A stretch of DNA of 64,000 bases, from contig NZ_JAIUJS010000003.1 of NCBI RefSeq assembly GCF_020166345.1, positions 521,270-585,269 of the forward strand. Direction: 5' to 3'. Source of the stretch: Winogradskyella vincentii. Lineage in GTDB: Bacteria; Bacteroidota; Bacteroidia; Flavobacteriales; Flavobacteriaceae. Of the stretch, positions 44,906 to 52,856 are shown in pieces (position 1 is the stretch's first letter; every line of letters starts with the position of its first letter). The position numbers and the translations under genes were made by a program. The notes below the pieces were generated by a model that was given only the letters and a program-made list of their open reading frames with translations, searched no databases and was not told the DNA's origin.

Positions 44906-45634
44906 ATGTTAAACGTAATCATAGCAATTGTAGTTATTATTTTATTGACCATTGGTATAGTATGGTTGATTGATAAATTTGTACCTAGTAAAATTAAACC
45001 TGTAATTAATATCCTTCTTTGGGGTTTAATAATTTACTTGGGATATATTACGTTCATGTCGGTATATAAAGAAATCCAATTCAACCAATTAAAAGTAAAG
45101 CGTTATGCAGTTGTAATTGATAGATTAATTGATATTAGAGATTCTCAATTAGCATACAAAGATGTTAAAGGAGAATATGCTGATACATTTGATAAACTAA
45201 TAAAGTTTATAGATGTAGATAGTGTACCAATTACTCAAAGAAGAGACACACTTGTTTTAGATGAAGAAAGAACACGTGCATTTGGTGGTGTTGAAACTAT
45301 GAAAACCATTACATTAATTGACACGTTAGATCATTGGTTTGTAAAGGACTCTATTTTTAAAGGAAATAATAGATATAAAAACATGGCTGACGTTGGTGTC
45401 GGAAAAGAAGGCGCTAAGTTTAAACTGGAAGCAGGAAAATTAGAAGATATACCTGTTTTCCAAGCAAGCGTGGAGAAGTCTGTTATTTTAGATGACCAAG
45501 AAAAATATTTAGTTGAGAAAGAAAACCAAGTTGTTTCTGTTGATGGTGTTAACGGTTCAGCATTGACTGTTGGTTCTATGGAAGAAGTTAATACTACAGG
45601 TAACTGGCCTAAAAACTATTCTAAAAAGCAGTAG
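44906..45634 (+). CDS. Bitopic membrane protein of the DUF3822-rsmD unit, unknown
   Basis: A 242-residue protein with two close transmembrane segments (about 2-24 and 32-51). A long soluble domain follows with KRYAVVIDRLIDIRDSQLAY, a motif I associate with uncharacterised Bacteroidota proteins encoded beside DUF3822. The rest is strand-rich and charged. No enzymatic residues are evident. It is first in a three-gene unit: the next gene starts 2 bases after its stop, and rsmD follows. Confidence 0.8.
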   Translation: MLNVIIAIVVIILLTIGIVWLIDKFVPSKIKPVINILLWGLIIYLGYITFMSVYKEIQFNQLKVKRYAVVIDRLIDIRDSQLAYKDVKGEYADTFDKLIKFIDVDSVPITQRRDTLVLDEERTRAFGGVETMKTITLIDTLDHWFVKDSIFKGNNRYKNMADVGVGKEGAKFKLEAGKLEDIPVFQASVEKSVILDDQEKYLVEKENQVVSVDGVNGSALTVGSMEEVNTTGNWPKNYSKKQ

Positions 45635-45636
45635 TT

Positions 45637-46443
45637 TTGACTAAAAATAATATTAAAGAACTGTCCATTCAAGTTAATTTGAATGGGCTTTCTTTTTGCA
45701 TATTAAACAGAACCTCTAATACAATAGAATATCTCAACAGTTTAAGCTTTGATACCAAACTGACACCCTTTGACCTTTTAAAAAGATTAAAAACAGAACT
45801 GAGCTCAAATACAGTATTTGCAGATGAGTTCAACGAGGTGCAAGTTATACATCAAAATGAATTGGCATCACTTGTTCCAAAAGAACTATATAGTGAGAAC
45901 CATAAAGCAGATTATTTAAAATTCAATTCTAAAATTTTAAAAACAGATTTTATTGCGACGGATGAACTGGCAATAAATAATAGTATTAATGTGCATGTCC
46001 CATTTGTCAATATAAATAATTTCGTTTTTGATACCTTCGGTACCTTTATCTATAAACATTCATCTACAATTCTAATTGATTCTATATTACAAAGAGAAGA
46101 AACTACTGAATTACCTCAGGTTTTTATTAACGTGAATGCAAATACTATGGAAATGCTAGTATTTCATAATAAAGAGCTTTTATTATTTAATGTATTTGAA
46201 TATCATAGCAAGGAAGATTTTATCTATTACATTCTTTTTGTTTTTGAACAATTAAAGCTAGATACTGAAACAACACAAATAGAACTAAGTGGTAACATTC
46301 AAATTGACGGAGAGCTATTCAAAACACTTTATACTTACGTTAGGCATGTAGATATAAATATATCAAATTATTCATTCAATTTCACCGAAGAAATAAATGA
46401 GATTAACCTACACAAATACTTTCTAGTCTTAAATTCATTTTAG
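45637..46443 (+). CDS. DUF3822 family protein
   Basis: A 268-residue protein starting (TTG) MTKNNIKELSIQVNLNGLSF. The IELSGNIQIDGELFKTLYTY segment near the end fits the DUF3822 family, an actin/hexokinase-like fold of unknown role confined to Bacteroidota. TTG at 45637 is the only plausible initiator, since the next Met lies deep in the protein. It is coupled to rsmD by a one-base overlap (TAGTG). That conserved neighbour pair supports the call. Confidence 0.87.
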   Translation: MTKNNIKELSIQVNLNGLSFCILNRTSNTIEYLNSLSFDTKLTPFDLLKRLKTELSSNTVFADEFNEVQVIHQNELASLVPKELYSENHKADYLKFNSKILKTDFIATDELAINNSINVHVPFVNINNFVFDTFGTFIYKHSSTILIDSILQREETTELPQVFINVNANTMEMLVFHNKELLLFNVFEYHSKEDFIYYILFVFEQLKLDTETTQIELSGNIQIDGELFKTLYTYVRHVDINISNYSFNFTEEINEINLHKYFLVLNSF

Positions 46444-46982
46444 TGAGAATTATCTCTGGATTATATAAAGGAAGACGCATTACTGCGCCGAAAAAATTAC
46501 CTGTAAGGCCAACGACAGATATGGCCAAAGAGGCATTATTTAATATCTTAAACAATAGATATTATTTTAATGATATTTCGGTTTTAGATTTATTCTCTGG
46601 CACAGGAAACATATGCTATGAATTTGCATCACGAGGCACAGAACAGATTTTAGCTGTGGACGATAATTACGGCTGTATAAAATTCGTAAATCAAACTGCT
46701 GAGTCTTTTGAAATGCCTATAAACACAGTGAAAAGTGACGTGTATAAATTCTTAGAGCAAACTAAGAAAAAATACACAATAATATTTGCAGATCCTCCTT
46801 ATGATTTTGATTTGGATGCCTTTTCAAAAATACCTGAATTAGTATTCAAAAATGAGTTGTTAGAGGATGAGGGACTTCTAATTGTAGAGCATTCTAAGCA
46901 CACCGATTTAAGTGGATTAGAACACTACTCTCAATCCAAAAATTACGGCGGAAATGCCTTTAGTTTTTTCGAAAAATACTAA
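46443..46982 (+). CDS. rsmD: 16S rRNA (guanine966-N2)-methyltransferase
   Basis: A 179-residue SAM-dependent enzyme. It has RIISGLYKGRRITAPKKLPV at the start, the RPTTDMAKEALFNIL block, SAM motif LDLFSGTGNICYEFASRG, and the catalytic ADPPYDF (NPPY type). RsmD modifies G966 in helix 31 of 16S rRNA. It starts with GTG at 46443, which shares one base with the DUF3822 stop. Length and motif order are standard. It ends the three-gene unit; no strong terminator is visible after it. Confidence 0.95.
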   Translation: MRIISGLYKGRRITAPKKLPVRPTTDMAKEALFNILNNRYYFNDISVLDLFSGTGNICYEFASRGTEQILAVDDNYGCIKFVNQTAESFEMPINTVKSDVYKFLEQTKKKYTIIFADPPYDFDLDAFSKIPELVFKNELLEDEGLLIVEHSKHTDLSGLEHYSQSKNYGGNAFSFFEKY

Positions 46983-47122
46983 TTATCAATCATGTAGGTG
47001 TTTTCCTAATTAATTTTTTTCATTAATTTTAAGAGCCTTTGCAAAAAAATGCAAAACAATTCTTCTGTGAATTTATTCCCTTATTAATGGTTAAATAGCT
47101 ATTAACTAAATTCACAACAATC

Positions 47123-47893
47123 ATGAAAATTTTTAAAGCAGGAGTGTTACTCTTATTGACTTTAGTCTTTGCATTTAACTTTTCAAATGCACAAGACTAC
47201 CAACCAACAATGTTCGCAATACATACGGACAATGTTAAATTCGGAATGATGGCCCAATATGAAGAAGCGGCCAAGGAACTAAAAGCACATTGTGACAAGC
47301 ACAATGTAGAAGGTGCCAACTGGATGGCAATTAGTGTTGAAGACGGCAGATATGTCTATGTAACACCGATTAAAAGCATGGCAGATCTTGACAAAAACCC
47401 AATGGGAAATTTAGCTGAAAAAATGGGTGAAGAAGAGTTAGCGAAACTTTTTGATAAAATGGATGATTGCTATGACTCGCATAGCGACTCAGTAGTGCAT
47501 TACATGTCAAATCTGTCCCACACACCAGAAGGATATAGTACTGAAGGGAAAAATCACAGAGAGTATCATTTCTTATACTACGCACCAAAACATGCCGGTG
47601 AAATGAATACCGCAATGGCCAATGTAAAAAAGATGTTTGAAGAAAAAGGAGTAAAAAATGGTTATGAAGTGTATCATAGTGGCTTTGGTAGTGAAGAGAG
47701 TTATTATATGGTGGCTATTTCTGGCACAGATGACTTATCTGTTGCTCAAGGCGGAAAAGACAATGACAAATTATTGGGTGAAGATAAGGATGCTGTTTTT
47801 TGGGAAGTTATAAAACTAGCAAGTAGGTATGATCAAGTAGAAGCTACAATGAGGCCAGACCTAAGTTACATGCCAGCTAATAAGAGTAATTAA
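47123..47893 (+). CDS. Exported protein with tandem ferredoxin-like halves, unknown
   Basis: A 256-residue protein with a signal peptide (1-23, SNAQ). Two halves look alike: FAIHTDNVKFGMMAQYEEAA and FLYYAPKHAGEMNTAMANVK each start a strand-helix unit. Each half then has a similar strand (WMAISVEDGRYVYVTPI and YYMVAISGTDDLSV). This suggests a duplicated dimeric alpha-beta-barrel (NIPSNAP/ABM-like) fold. Function is not recognised. It lies 19 bases before an NTF2-like lipoprotein gene, probably in one transcript. Confidence 0.78.
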   Translation: MKIFKAGVLLLLTLVFAFNFSNAQDYQPTMFAIHTDNVKFGMMAQYEEAAKELKAHCDKHNVEGANWMAISVEDGRYVYVTPIKSMADLDKNPMGNLAEKMGEEELAKLFDKMDDCYDSHSDSVVHYMSNLSHTPEGYSTEGKNHREYHFLYYAPKHAGEMNTAMANVKKMFEEKGVKNGYEVYHSGFGSEESYYMVAISGTDDLSVAQGGKDNDKLLGEDKDAVFWEVIKLASRYDQVEATMRPDLSYMPANKSN

Positions 47894-47912
47894 TAAACCA
47901 AAAACCCACAAA

Positions 47913-48425
47913 ATGAAAAATATATTAGTATTAGGTATTCTAGTTTTATTCATAACTGCATGTACTGAACACAAGCAGAGATATTTTGCAGAATCAGCAG
48001 AAACTAAGACCTTAGAAGCAGGAATAGCTGCCTATGAAAGTGGCGATTGGAATAAATGGAAAAGTCATTTTTCTGATACTGCCAAGATTTATGTCAATTC
48101 TAAAGATGCAATAACTTTAGATGCAAGGGTAAAAGACCTTTCAGCAATGACAGAGGCATTTTCTTCTTATGGTTTTGATAAGGATGACGATTATATAGAA
48201 ATGGTAATAGACAAAGAAGATGAAACTTGGGTCTATTATTGGGGTCAACATAGCGGAACAATGGTAAATGGTACAAAATTGACAATACCTGTGCATTTAG
48301 CTGTACAGTTTACAGATGGTAAAATTACTGCTGAGCATGTTTATTTTGATGGTACGGAAATGAATGCTGCCATGAGTGCAATGCAGGCAGAGTCTGAAAA
48401 CGAAATGGAATCTACAGATGAATAA
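47913..48425 (+). CDS. NTF2/SnoaL-like lipoprotein
   Basis: A 170-residue lipoprotein with lipobox LFITAC (Cys17). An NTF2-like fold follows: AYESGDWNKWKSHFSDTAKI (helix and first strand), WVYYWGQHSGTM, and IPVHLAVQFTDGKITAEHVY. The end strand with HVYFDG is common in SnoaL-like proteins. It is the third NTF2-like gene in the window. It follows the duplicated-fold exported protein by 19 bases, and the bidirectional terminator shared with rnpB closes the unit. Ligand unknown. Confidence 0.85.
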   Translation: MKNILVLGILVLFITACTEHKQRYFAESAETKTLEAGIAAYESGDWNKWKSHFSDTAKIYVNSKDAITLDARVKDLSAMTEAFSSYGFDKDDDYIEMVIDKEDETWVYYWGQHSGTMVNGTKLTIPVHLAVQFTDGKITAEHVYFDGTEMNAAMSAMQAESENEMESTDE

Positions 48426-48445
48426 AACCTAATTTCAATGTTTAT

Positions 48446-48477
48446 AAAAAAACCTTCTTTTTCAAGAAGGTTTTTTT
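48446..48477. terminator. Bidirectional terminator between the lipoprotein gene and rnpB
   Basis: AACCTTCTT (48451-48459) pairs with AAGAAGGTT, with A- and T-runs on both sides. It can end the + strand gene and the minus-strand RNase P RNA. Confidence 0.88.
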
Positions 48478-48483
48478 AGTAGG

Positions 48484-48808
48484 CAAATCTATAAGCCGAA
48501 TTCTGTATACTTTTCTTTTTAAGAAAAGAATTCTAAAAAGATAAGTTTCTTATCATTTATCTGAGTCTATTGTCACCAACAAACTTTAGCTGTCTACCCT
48601 CCAACATTGGGCGTGCAACCCTCAAACGTTGGTTTACATGACATTGCACCACATAGAGTTTACCTGATTTCACTACAGCATTACCTGTACATACTTTCTG
48701 TTGCACTTTTCCTAACCTCTCGGTCGGTGGCTGTTAACCACTATGATGCACTATGGTGTTCGGACTTTCCTCCATTTCATAAATGAAATAGCGATAAGAC
48801 AATTTACC
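48484..48808 (-). ncRNA. rnpB: RNase P RNA (bacterial type A)
   Basis: The reverse strand carries GAGGAAAGTCCGAACACCAT near the 5' end. It has the matching 3' segment ACAGAATTCGGCTTATAG at the other end. These are the two strands of the universally conserved P4 helix region. Between them are GGTTAGGAAAAGTGCAACAG and GGGTAGACAGCTAAAG-type conserved stretches. The RNA is the catalytic subunit that trims tRNA 5' ends. Length of about 325 bases fits. Exact ends are estimated from the promoter box (48813-48820) and the terminator (48446-48477). No protein gene overlaps it. Confidence 0.95.
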
Positions 48809-48812
48809 ACTG

Positions 48813-48820
48813 CAAAAGTA
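48813..48820 (-). promoter_or_regulatory. -7 promoter box of rnpB
   Basis: The reverse strand reads TACTTTTG, an exact TAnnTTTG match just upstream of the first conserved rnpB bases. Confidence 0.6.
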
Positions 48821-48884
48821 CTTAAATTGTTAATAACTCCTATTAATTTTAAGTTTCTAAAAATGGCTATTTATTGGTTATTAT

Positions 48885-48892
48885 TAAATTTG
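48885..48892 (+). promoter_or_regulatory. -7 promoter box for dnaX
   Basis: TAAATTTG is an exact TAnnTTTG match 48 bases before the dnaX ATG. The leader would include the palindrome at 48919-48939. Confidence 0.5.
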
Positions 48893-48918
48893 TAATGCGA
48901 GAAATTCGGTGTTGAAAG

Positions 48919-48939
48919 ATGCTGAATTAAATTCAGCAT
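48919..48939 (+). promoter_or_regulatory. Perfect palindrome abutting the dnaX start codon
   Basis: Arms ATGCTGAATT (48919-48928) and AATTCAGCAT (48930-48939) flank one central A. The element ends at the base before ATG. In RNA it would form a stem of about 8 bp with a 5-base loop, placed where the ribosome binds. Confidence 0.6.
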
Positions 48940-50667
48940 ATGATGGAACATTTTGTAGTATCAGCACGTAAATACAGACCCCAAACATTTAAAGATGTTG
49001 TTGGGCAGCAGGCTATTACAAATACTTTACTAAATGCTATTGAGAACAATCATTTAGCTCAAGCATTATTATTTACTGGTCCTCGTGGTGTTGGTAAAAC
49101 CACATGTGCGCGGATTTTAGCAAAAATGATAAATAGTGATGGTAACACTAGTGAAGATGAGGATTTTGCTTTTAATATTTTTGAACTAGATGCTGCATCT
49201 AACAATTCTGTAGATGACATCAGAAATCTTACAGATCAGGTAAGAATTCCACCTCAAATTGGAAAATACAAAGTATATATTATTGATGAAGTACATATGC
49301 TATCTCAAGCAGCATTTAATGCTTTTCTTAAGACATTAGAAGAGCCTCCTAAACACTGCATCTTTATTCTCGCAACAACTGAGAAGCATAAGATTATACC
49401 AACAATACTCTCGCGTTGTCAAATATTCGATTTTAAGCGAATTACTGTTACAGATGCAAAAAATTATTTAAAGTTCATAGCTGAAGAACAAGGCGTACAA
49501 GCTGAAGATGATGCATTGCATATTATTGCTCAAAAAGCAGATGGCGCTATGCGTGATGCGCTTTCGATCTTTGACCGAGTTGTGAGTTTTTCTGGGAAAA
49601 ACCTAACCAGACAAGCTGTAACTGAGAATTTAAATGTCCTTGATTACGAAACTTATTTTACAAGCACGGATTTAATTTTAGAAAATAAAATTCCAGATTT
49701 GTTGCTACAATTCAATTCAGTTTTGGCCAAAGGTTTCGATGGTCATCACTACATTGCTGGTCTTGCCTCCCATTTTAGGGATTTAATGGTTTGTAAAAAC
49801 CCTGAGACTATAGAACTTCTAGAAGTTGGCGAAGACACAAAGCAGAAATATATTGAGCAGAGTAAAAAGACCTCAAACACCTTTTTAATGCAAGGCATTA
49901 ATCTTGCAAATGATTGCGATTTAAAATATAAAACAAGTAAAAATCAGCGTTTGCTTGTAGAATTAACATTAATGCAATTAGCCTCTATCACTTTTGATGG
50001 AGAAAAAAAAAACAATAAACACTTTATAATACCTCCCTCCTATTTTAAAGCAAGAGGAATAAAGCCAGTACCTGTTCAGATTCCACAAATTGAGCAACCT
50101 GTTGAAGAAAAACCCCTTATTAAGGAAAAAGAATTAGTCAGAGAGGAAATATCCAACAATGTGGTAAAAGAGCCAGTTATACCTAAAATTTCAATAAAAA
50201 AACCTGCTAACGTTACATCTGGTCTTTCTCTCAAAAGTATTAAGGAAAAGAAAGAGCACCAAATAAAACAGTTAGATGTTATAATTGATGAAGAACTACT
50301 CCCTAAAGAACCTGTTAATCAAGAAGATTTAATTAAGGCCTGGAATGAATATACCCAATCTCTTCACAGAAAGGGTGAAAAGATATTAGCCTCTATTTTC
50401 GAGATGGAAGTACCAGAATTGAAGGATACTGCGATTTGCCTTACTTATTCAAATAATACTAATAAGATTGAATTAGAACGTGCACAATATCCGTTAATGG
50501 CATATTTGAAAAAAGCCTTAAAAAACTATGATCTTTATTTAGATATATCGGTAAACGAGGAGGTTGCTAAGAAATATGCATTTACACCAAAGGAGAAGTA
50601 CGAAAAGCTAAAAGAGAAAAATCCGAATATAGAAGTACTTAGAAAAACTTTTGGATTAGATATTTAA
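48940..50667 (+). CDS. dnaX: DNA polymerase III subunit gamma/tau
   Basis: A 575-residue clamp-loader ATPase. It starts FVVSARKYRPQTFKDVVGQQ after two Met, with Walker A GPRGVGKTTCARILA, Walker B YIIDEVHMLSQAAFN, sensor 1 FILATTEKHKIIP and the SRC motif LSRCQIF. The four-cysteine zinc module found between Walker A and DAAS in E. coli is absent and replaced by a short acidic loop (SDGNTSEDEDFAFN). That is usual in Bacteroidota. A lysine/glutamate-rich linker (about 375-450) leads to the C-terminal tau-like domain. Two ATGs (48940, 48943) can start it. The miaE-like gene follows by 10 bases. Confidence 0.96.
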   Translation: MMEHFVVSARKYRPQTFKDVVGQQAITNTLLNAIENNHLAQALLFTGPRGVGKTTCARILAKMINSDGNTSEDEDFAFNIFELDAASNNSVDDIRNLTDQVRIPPQIGKYKVYIIDEVHMLSQAAFNAFLKTLEEPPKHCIFILATTEKHKIIPTILSRCQIFDFKRITVTDAKNYLKFIAEEQGVQAEDDALHIIAQKADGAMRDALSIFDRVVSFSGKNLTRQAVTENLNVLDYETYFTSTDLILENKIPDLLLQFNSVLAKGFDGHHYIAGLASHFRDLMVCKNPETIELLEVGEDTKQKYIEQSKKTSNTFLMQGINLANDCDLKYKTSKNQRLLVELTLMQLASITFDGEKKNNKHFIIPPSYFKARGIKPVPVQIPQIEQPVEEKPLIKEKELVREEISNNVVKEPVIPKISIKKPANVTSGLSLKSIKEKKEHQIKQLDVIIDEELLPKEPVNQEDLIKAWNEYTQSLHRKGEKILASIFEMEVPELKDTAICLTYSNNTNKIELERAQYPLMAYLKKALKNYDLYLDISVNEEVAKKYAFTPKEKYEKLKEKNPNIEVLRKTFGLDI

Positions 50668-50677
50668 TACTGATACC

Positions 50678-51259
50678 ATGTTAGGACTAAAATTACCAAC
50701 GGACCCGAGATGGGTAAATATTGTAGAGAAAAATATTGAAGAAATTTTAACAGATCATGCTTATTGTGAACAAAAAGCAGCAAGCACAGCAATTTCTTTA
50801 ATAGTAAGTTTTCCTGAATATACTGAGCTTGTACAAGAAATGACGGAGCTGGTAAATGAAGAGATAAGCCATTTTAAAATGGTTCATGATAGAATAATCG
50901 AAAAAGGTTGGACTTTAGGTAGAGACCGTAAGGACGAATATGTTATTCAATTAATGAAATTTTTTCCTAAAGGAGGAAGTAGAACTACGCAGTTAGTCCA
51001 TAGGTTACTGTACGCTGCCCTTATTGAAGCACGGAGTTGCGAACGGTTCAGACTGCTTTCTGAGGAATTAGAAGATAAAAAATTAGCGAAGTTTTACAGA
51101 AAATTAATGATTAGTGAGGCTGGGCACTACACAATGTTTCTCAACTTTGCAAGAAAATATGGAGATAGAAAGGAAGTAGATGAGAAATGGCAACAGTTAT
51201 TAGATTACGAGGCAGAAATAATGAAGAACCTCGGTAAAAAAGAAACCATTCACGGATAA
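50678..51259 (+). CDS. miaE: tRNA-(ms2io6A)-hydroxylase, MiaE family
   Basis: A 193-residue ferritin-like di-iron protein. The ligand motifs come in order: LTDHAYCEQKAA, LVNEEISHFKMV, LIEARSCERFRLL and MISEAGHYTMF. That spacing of E, ExxH, E, ExxH is the MiaE family pattern. MiaE hydroxylates the isopentenyl group of modified A37 in tRNAs, using O2. It is 10 bases after dnaX and closes that transcript at a strong hairpin. The family also includes related ferritin-like proteins, so the tRNA role is assigned by family. Confidence 0.92.
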   Translation: MLGLKLPTDPRWVNIVEKNIEEILTDHAYCEQKAASTAISLIVSFPEYTELVQEMTELVNEEISHFKMVHDRIIEKGWTLGRDRKDEYVIQLMKFFPKGGSRTTQLVHRLLYAALIEARSCERFRLLSEELEDKKLAKFYRKLMISEAGHYTMFLNFARKYGDRKEVDEKWQQLLDYEAEIMKNLGKKETIHG

Positions 51260-51260
51260 T

Positions 51261-51291
51261 AAAAAAGCTTCGGTAATACCGAAGCTTTTTT
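51261..51291. terminator. Bidirectional terminator after miaE
   Basis: AAAAAGCTTCGG pairs with CCGAAGCTTTTT around TAATA. It can serve both miaE (+) and the outer-membrane protein gene (-). Confidence 0.92.
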
Positions 51292-51311
51292 ATTTAAGTT
51301 ATTTGAGCAAT

Positions 51312-51842
51312 TTATATTTTCATTCCAAAACCAAATTGAATAACGTTATTCTTTGCTGAACTATTAGTCATATCCTCGTCTAATATATTGGTTAACCCAA
51401 AAGAAAATCTCGCGTCAACAAACAGATCAGAAGTAATCATATATTCTGCACCTAATACACCTGAAAATGCAAAAGTTGAAAAAGCATCCTCATTCTTCCA
51501 AGTTTTTAATGCAACTTGAGGTCCTACTCCAAAAGATAAACGGTCAGATGCTGAGAGTCTAAGCTGAATAGGCAATTGAATATAGTCAGCCCTAAGATCT
51601 TCATCCTTACCACCTTCGGCAGACCATTGAAGCTCTGTTAATAATGAAACAGTATCAGAAAATCCAAATTCTACAAAACCACCGAAAGCAAAACCATTAC
51701 GGTGTTTATTTTCAAAATCTGCATCTGGATCAAAGTCTAAATTCGAAATGTTTAAGGCACCTCTTACACCATAACTTACGTCTTGAGCCATTGCAACACT
51801 TGTAAAACAAACTAATAAAATGGCTAATAAATAATTTTTCAT
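51312..51842 (-). CDS. Small outer-membrane beta-barrel protein (porin-family, OMP_b-brl)
   Basis: A 176-residue protein with a signal peptide (1-19, VAMAQ). About eight amphipathic strands follow, starting VSYGVRGALNISNLDF and ending NNVIQFGFGMKI. The pattern is that of eight-stranded OmpX/OmpW-like barrels labelled outer membrane beta-barrel in Bacteroidota. Alternating aromatic residues (FAFGGFVEFGF) support membrane strands. Ligand and role are unknown. It is a single gene convergent with miaE. Confidence 0.88.
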   Translation of the reverse strand: MKNYLLAILLVCFTSVAMAQDVSYGVRGALNISNLDFDPDADFENKHRNGFAFGGFVEFGFSDTVSLLTELQWSAEGGKDEDLRADYIQLPIQLRLSASDRLSFGVGPQVALKTWKNEDAFSTFAFSGVLGAEYMITSDLFVDARFSFGLTNILDEDMTNSSAKNNVIQFGFGMKI

Positions 51843-51950
51843 AATAATAAATTTGAGACTGCCAATATAAATGAAAAAATTAAACTATTAATAATTGAAA
51901 TGATTTAAAGGCAATTATTTTAGACAAAGAACACTTATGACAATCAGTAT

Positions 51951-52856
51951 TTAGACTGTTTCACTGGTAACAGTTTCATAATACACACTTTTAATAATTC
52001 CATCAGATAAACCAATTTTTGGAACATAGATGTGCTTTGCACCACTCCATTTCATTGCAGAAAGATAAATTCTGGTTGCAGGAATAATTACATCAGCTCT
52101 ATCTTGATTTAAATTTAATTCAGTTATACGTTCTTCATAAGAATAGCTCTGCAACATCTTATAGTAGGTCGTTAAATAAAAGTAGGTTAACGGTTTACCT
52201 AAATCCTTACCAGAAATCTTGAAAATCTTATTAATATTCCCTCCAGATCCAATAAGTTCTATTTTATAATAGTGCTGTGTGTTTTCCTTAATCCAATGCT
52301 CTAATTGGTCCCAAACTTCTTTTTTAACAATATCATTTAACAATCTTACCGTACCTATTTTAAAAGATTTTGATTGCACTTTTTCTCCATTGTGTATAAT
52401 TGAAAACTCAGTACTTCCGCCTCCAACATCCACATACAAGTATGTTTTATTTGGGTCTATGTACGAATTTAAATCTGTTGCTGCGATAATGGCTGCCTCC
52501 TCTTCACCTCCAATAATATCAATACTTATTCCGCAGGCATCAAAAATCTTTTTTGTTAAATCACTACTATTATTTGCTTCTCGCATCGCCGAAGTAGCAC
52601 AAGCTTTATAGCGTGCAACACCATGAGATTTTATCAAAAGGCTAAACGCCGTCATGGTATCCAGCATTCGTTGTTGATTATATTCTGAAATTTCGCCATT
52701 AATAAATACATCGGCACCTAACCTAATGGGAACACGAACAAGTGAGTTTTTCTTAAATACAACAGGTTTATCTTTTTGTTCTATAATATTAGAGATCAAT
52801 AACCTTACTGCATTAGACCCAATATCTATAGCTGCATATTTCTGTATTTTCAGCAT
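51951..52856 (-). CDS. ppx: Ppx/GppA family exopolyphosphatase
   Basis: A 301-residue actin-fold phosphatase with the phosphate-1 loop YAAIDIGSNAVRLLIS, the acidic site IIGGEEEAAIIAA and the phosphate-2 loop YVDVGGGSTEFSII. Only the two core domains are present; E. coli Ppx is about 510 residues. This short form is common in Bacteroidota. It removes phosphate from polyphosphate or ppGpp precursors. It starts on the last base of the ppk stop (one-base overlap), so synthesis and breakdown enzymes are translated together. Confidence 0.94.
   Translation of the reverse strand: MLKIQKYAAIDIGSNAVRLLISNIIEQKDKPVVFKKNSLVRVPIRLGADVFINGEISEYNQQRMLDTMTAFSLLIKSHGVARYKACATSAMREANNSSDLTKKIFDACGISIDIIGGEEEAAIIAATDLNSYIDPNKTYLYVDVGGGSTEFSIIHNGEKVQSKSFKIGTVRLLNDIVKKEVWDQLEHWIKENTQHYYKIELIGSGGNINKIFKISGKDLGKPLTYFYLTTYYKMLQSYSYEERITELNLNQDRADVIIPATRIYLSAMKWSGAKHIYVPKIGLSDGIIKSVYYETVTSETV

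Noticed and set aside
48480..48830. Stretch without protein genes that might be a decayed gene
   Set aside because: It contains both conserved strands of the RNase P P4 region and a promoter box on the reverse strand, so it is rnpB.
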